Positions 62,526-64,000 of a DNA stretch of 64,000 bases are shown here, piece after piece; within the stretch, counting starts at the first letter, position 1, and each line of letters begins with the position of its first letter. The stretch is from Paraburkholderia piptadeniae (GTDB taxonomy: Bacteria; Pseudomonadota; Gammaproteobacteria; Burkholderiales; Burkholderiaceae). A model generated the notes under the pieces. That model was not told where the DNA came from. It did not search any database and was given only the letters and a program-made list of their open reading frames with translations. The stretch spans positions 62,001 through 126,000 of the forward strand of contig NZ_CYGY02000034.1 in NCBI RefSeq assembly GCF_900007165.1. The letters are read 5' to 3'. A program made the translations under genes and the position numbers.

Positions 62526-64000
62526 ATGAACAAAACCTATAAGTCAGTCTGGAACGAGGCCGCGGGCACCTACGTCGCCGCGGCGGAAAACACTCGCGCG
62601 CACGGCAAGAAGTCGAGCCGCTGCGCACTCAACATCGCATCGGCGGCCATCGCGTCGGCGTTCACGTTCGGCGCGTCTGGCGCGGCCTGGGCCGCCGACC
62701 CCGGGCTCACGCCCAAGCCGACTTCGAGCGCCGCCAATCTCGCGACACCCGCGCCGACCAGCGACTGGTTCTGCTTTCTGTTCTGGTGCGGCGGCGGCGG
62801 AAGCACGACCAACATCACGTACAACGGCGTCAATGCGCAGGATGCCTACGCGTACACCTACGACCGCAACAACCTGAAGTACTTTCACGTCGATTCGCAA
62901 CTCGCCGATGCGTCCGCGAGCGGAGGCGGCGGCGACGCCATCGCGATCGGCGGCGCTGCGAAGGCGAACGGCGTGAGCAAGGACGGCTCGACGTATGGCT
63001 GGCCTGGCTCGACGGCAGGCAACGGTCCGATTGCAATCGGTGGCGAAGCCGTGGCCCAGGGCGCGGCGAACGTCGCGCTCGGCATCGATGCGAAAGCCGA
63101 CGGTCTGTATCACGCCGTCGCGCTAGGCGGCAACGCGCAAGCCGCCGACATCTACACCGTCGCCGTCGGCGGCCACGCGCTCGCGTCCGCGCAGGCTTCG
63201 ACGGCGCTCGGCTCGCATGCGTCCGCGCTCGCGAACGGCTCGGTCGCGCTCGGCGAAAGCTCGCTCGCGACGCGCGGCAATACGGTGTCGGTGGGCCGGC
63301 AAGGCGCCGAACGGCAGATCGTCAACGTCGCGGCGGGGTCGGCGGGCACGGACGCCGTCAACGTGAACCAGCTGAATGCCGCGATCGCGAGCATCGGCGA
63401 CGGAGGCGGCGGCGATGGTGGCAATGGCGGCGGCGGAAACGGTGGCAGCAATCTTCCGCCAGACCTGCGGTTCTTCCATGCCCACTCGGCGCTCGCCGAC
63501 GCATCGGCGGCCGGCGCGGAGACGGTCGCGATCGGCGGCAATGCAACGGCGCTCGCATCGGGCTCCGTCGCGCTCGGCTCGAACTCGATCGCCGATCGCG
63601 CGAATACGGTATCGGTGGGCAACGACCTCACCAACCGCCAGATCACGCATCTCGCGGCCGGCACGGCCAACACCGACGCCGTCAACGTCGCGCAGTTGAA
63701 CACCACGGTGCAGAACGCGCTCGCAGGAGGCGGCCTGCCGGATCTCGTCGCGTATGACTCGTCGGCGCATACGGCGTTGACGCTCGGCGGCGTGGGCGCA
63801 TCACACCCCGTGCAGCTGATGAACGTGGCCGCCGCTGCGATCACGCAAAACAGCACGGATGCCGTCAACGGCTCGCAGATGTTCCAGCTTGCGCAATCGA
63901 CGCAGCAAGGGTTTCAGGACATCGGCAGCGGCATGAGCGCGCTCGCGCAGAGCACGGCGGCAGCGCTCGGCGGCAACGCCAGCGCGAACACGACGGACGG
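62526..64000 (+). CDS. Trimeric autotransporter adhesin (YadA-like), 3' end missing
   Basis: The frame is open from ATG 62526 to the window end; 491 residues are visible. An extended signal peptide is plain: MNKTYKSVWNEAAGTYVAA then AENTRAHGK, with the cut near AAWAAD (about residue 58). The passenger has YadA head repeats (AIAIGGAAKANG, VAVGGHALASAQASTALGS, GSVALGESSLATRGNTVSVG) and necks (VNVAAGSAGTDAVNVNQLN, HLAAGTANTDAVNVAQLNT), separated by a Gly-rich linker (about 290-310). The C-terminal membrane anchor is off-window. Such proteins are surface adhesins. Confidence 0.92.
   Translation, partial: MNKTYKSVWNEAAGTYVAAAENTRAHGKKSSRCALNIASAAIASAFTFGASGAAWAADPGLTPKPTSSAANLATPAPTSDWFCFLFWCGGGGSTTNITYNGVNAQDAYAYTYDRNNLKYFHVDSQLADASASGGGGDAIAIGGAAKANGVSKDGSTYGWPGSTAGNGPIAIGGEAVAQGAANVALGIDAKADGLYHAVALGGNAQAADIYTVAVGGHALASAQASTALGSHASALANGSVALGESSLATRGNTVSVGRQGAERQIVNVAAGSAGTDAVNVNQLNAAIASIGDGGGGDGGNGGGGNGGSNLPPDLRFFHAHSALADASAAGAETVAIGGNATALASGSVALGSNSIADRANTVSVGNDLTNRQITHLAAGTANTDAVNVAQLNTTVQNALAGGGLPDLVAYDSSAHTALTLGGVGASHPVQLMNVAAAAITQNSTDAVNGSQMFQLAQSTQQGFQDIGSGMSALAQSTAAALGGNASANTTD

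Overview
The window is a stretch of high-GC, gene-dense chromosome from a betaproteobacterium of the Burkholderiaceae, most like Paraburkholderia, Caballeronia or Burkholderia. The evidence is gene order and protein style: a leuCDB-asd-fimV-truA-trpFB-methyltransferase-trpA-accD-folC-dedD-cvpA-purF-metZ superoperon, an sdhCDAB-sdhE-gltA block, and a prpBC-prpD-acnA block. I assign the genus only by inference. No rRNA, tRNA, CRISPR array, insertion sequence or prophage was recognised.

Region 1 (1-7,962): the end of a trehalose/maltodextrin operon (malQ, cut by the window edge, then treY), a CNNM/CBS membrane protein, a histidine kinase-like protein with a degenerate ATPase half, an FKBP prolyl isomerase and an AraC regulator. 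Region 2 (8,025-26,960, all minus strand): biosynthesis of leucine, aspartate semialdehyde, tryptophan, malonyl-CoA, folate, purines and methionine, with housekeeping genes between them. An orphan beta-class DNA methyltransferase lies between trpB and trpA, and a tiny lipoprotein between leuC and leuD. Region 3 (27,182-29,537): a DUF1479 protein with a divergent AraC regulator. Region 4 (29,615-45,249): central carbon metabolism. Citrate synthase, SdhE and succinate dehydrogenase lie on the minus strand. A GntR regulator follows, with a perfect 22-bp palindrome in its divergent promoter region facing mdh. The plus strand then carries mdh, a CitE-like lyase and the methylcitrate cycle (prpB, prpC, prpD, acnA). 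Together these encode much of the TCA cycle and propionyl-CoA oxidation.

Region 5 (45,330-50,708) is accessory. It has an A/T-rich spacer, two small exported proteins of unknown function, a three-gene redox operon (cytochrome b, sulfite-oxidase-like molybdoprotein lipoprotein, periplasmic protein), a DUF2905 protein and a VOC/PhnB protein.

Region 6 (50,808-64,000) is a surface-adhesion locus. A minus-strand Tad (Flp pilus) operon carries flp, tadG-like, tadE-like, an unknown exported gene, a short pseudopilin, cpaB, cpaC, tadA with an N-terminal FHA domain, tadB, tadC, a DUF192 gene, a second tadE-like gene and a frameshifted lytic transglycosylase. Most genes overlap or nearly touch. No TadZ or prepilin peptidase is present. 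Divergent from flp, a trimeric autotransporter adhesin with an extended signal peptide runs off the window end.

The strongest candidates for something undescribed are the FHA-TadA/DUF192 Tad operon with its pentapeptide-repeat pseudopilin, the palindrome at the gntR-mdh junction, the 34-nt inverted repeat near leuC, and the MliC-like exported protein inside the prp operon.
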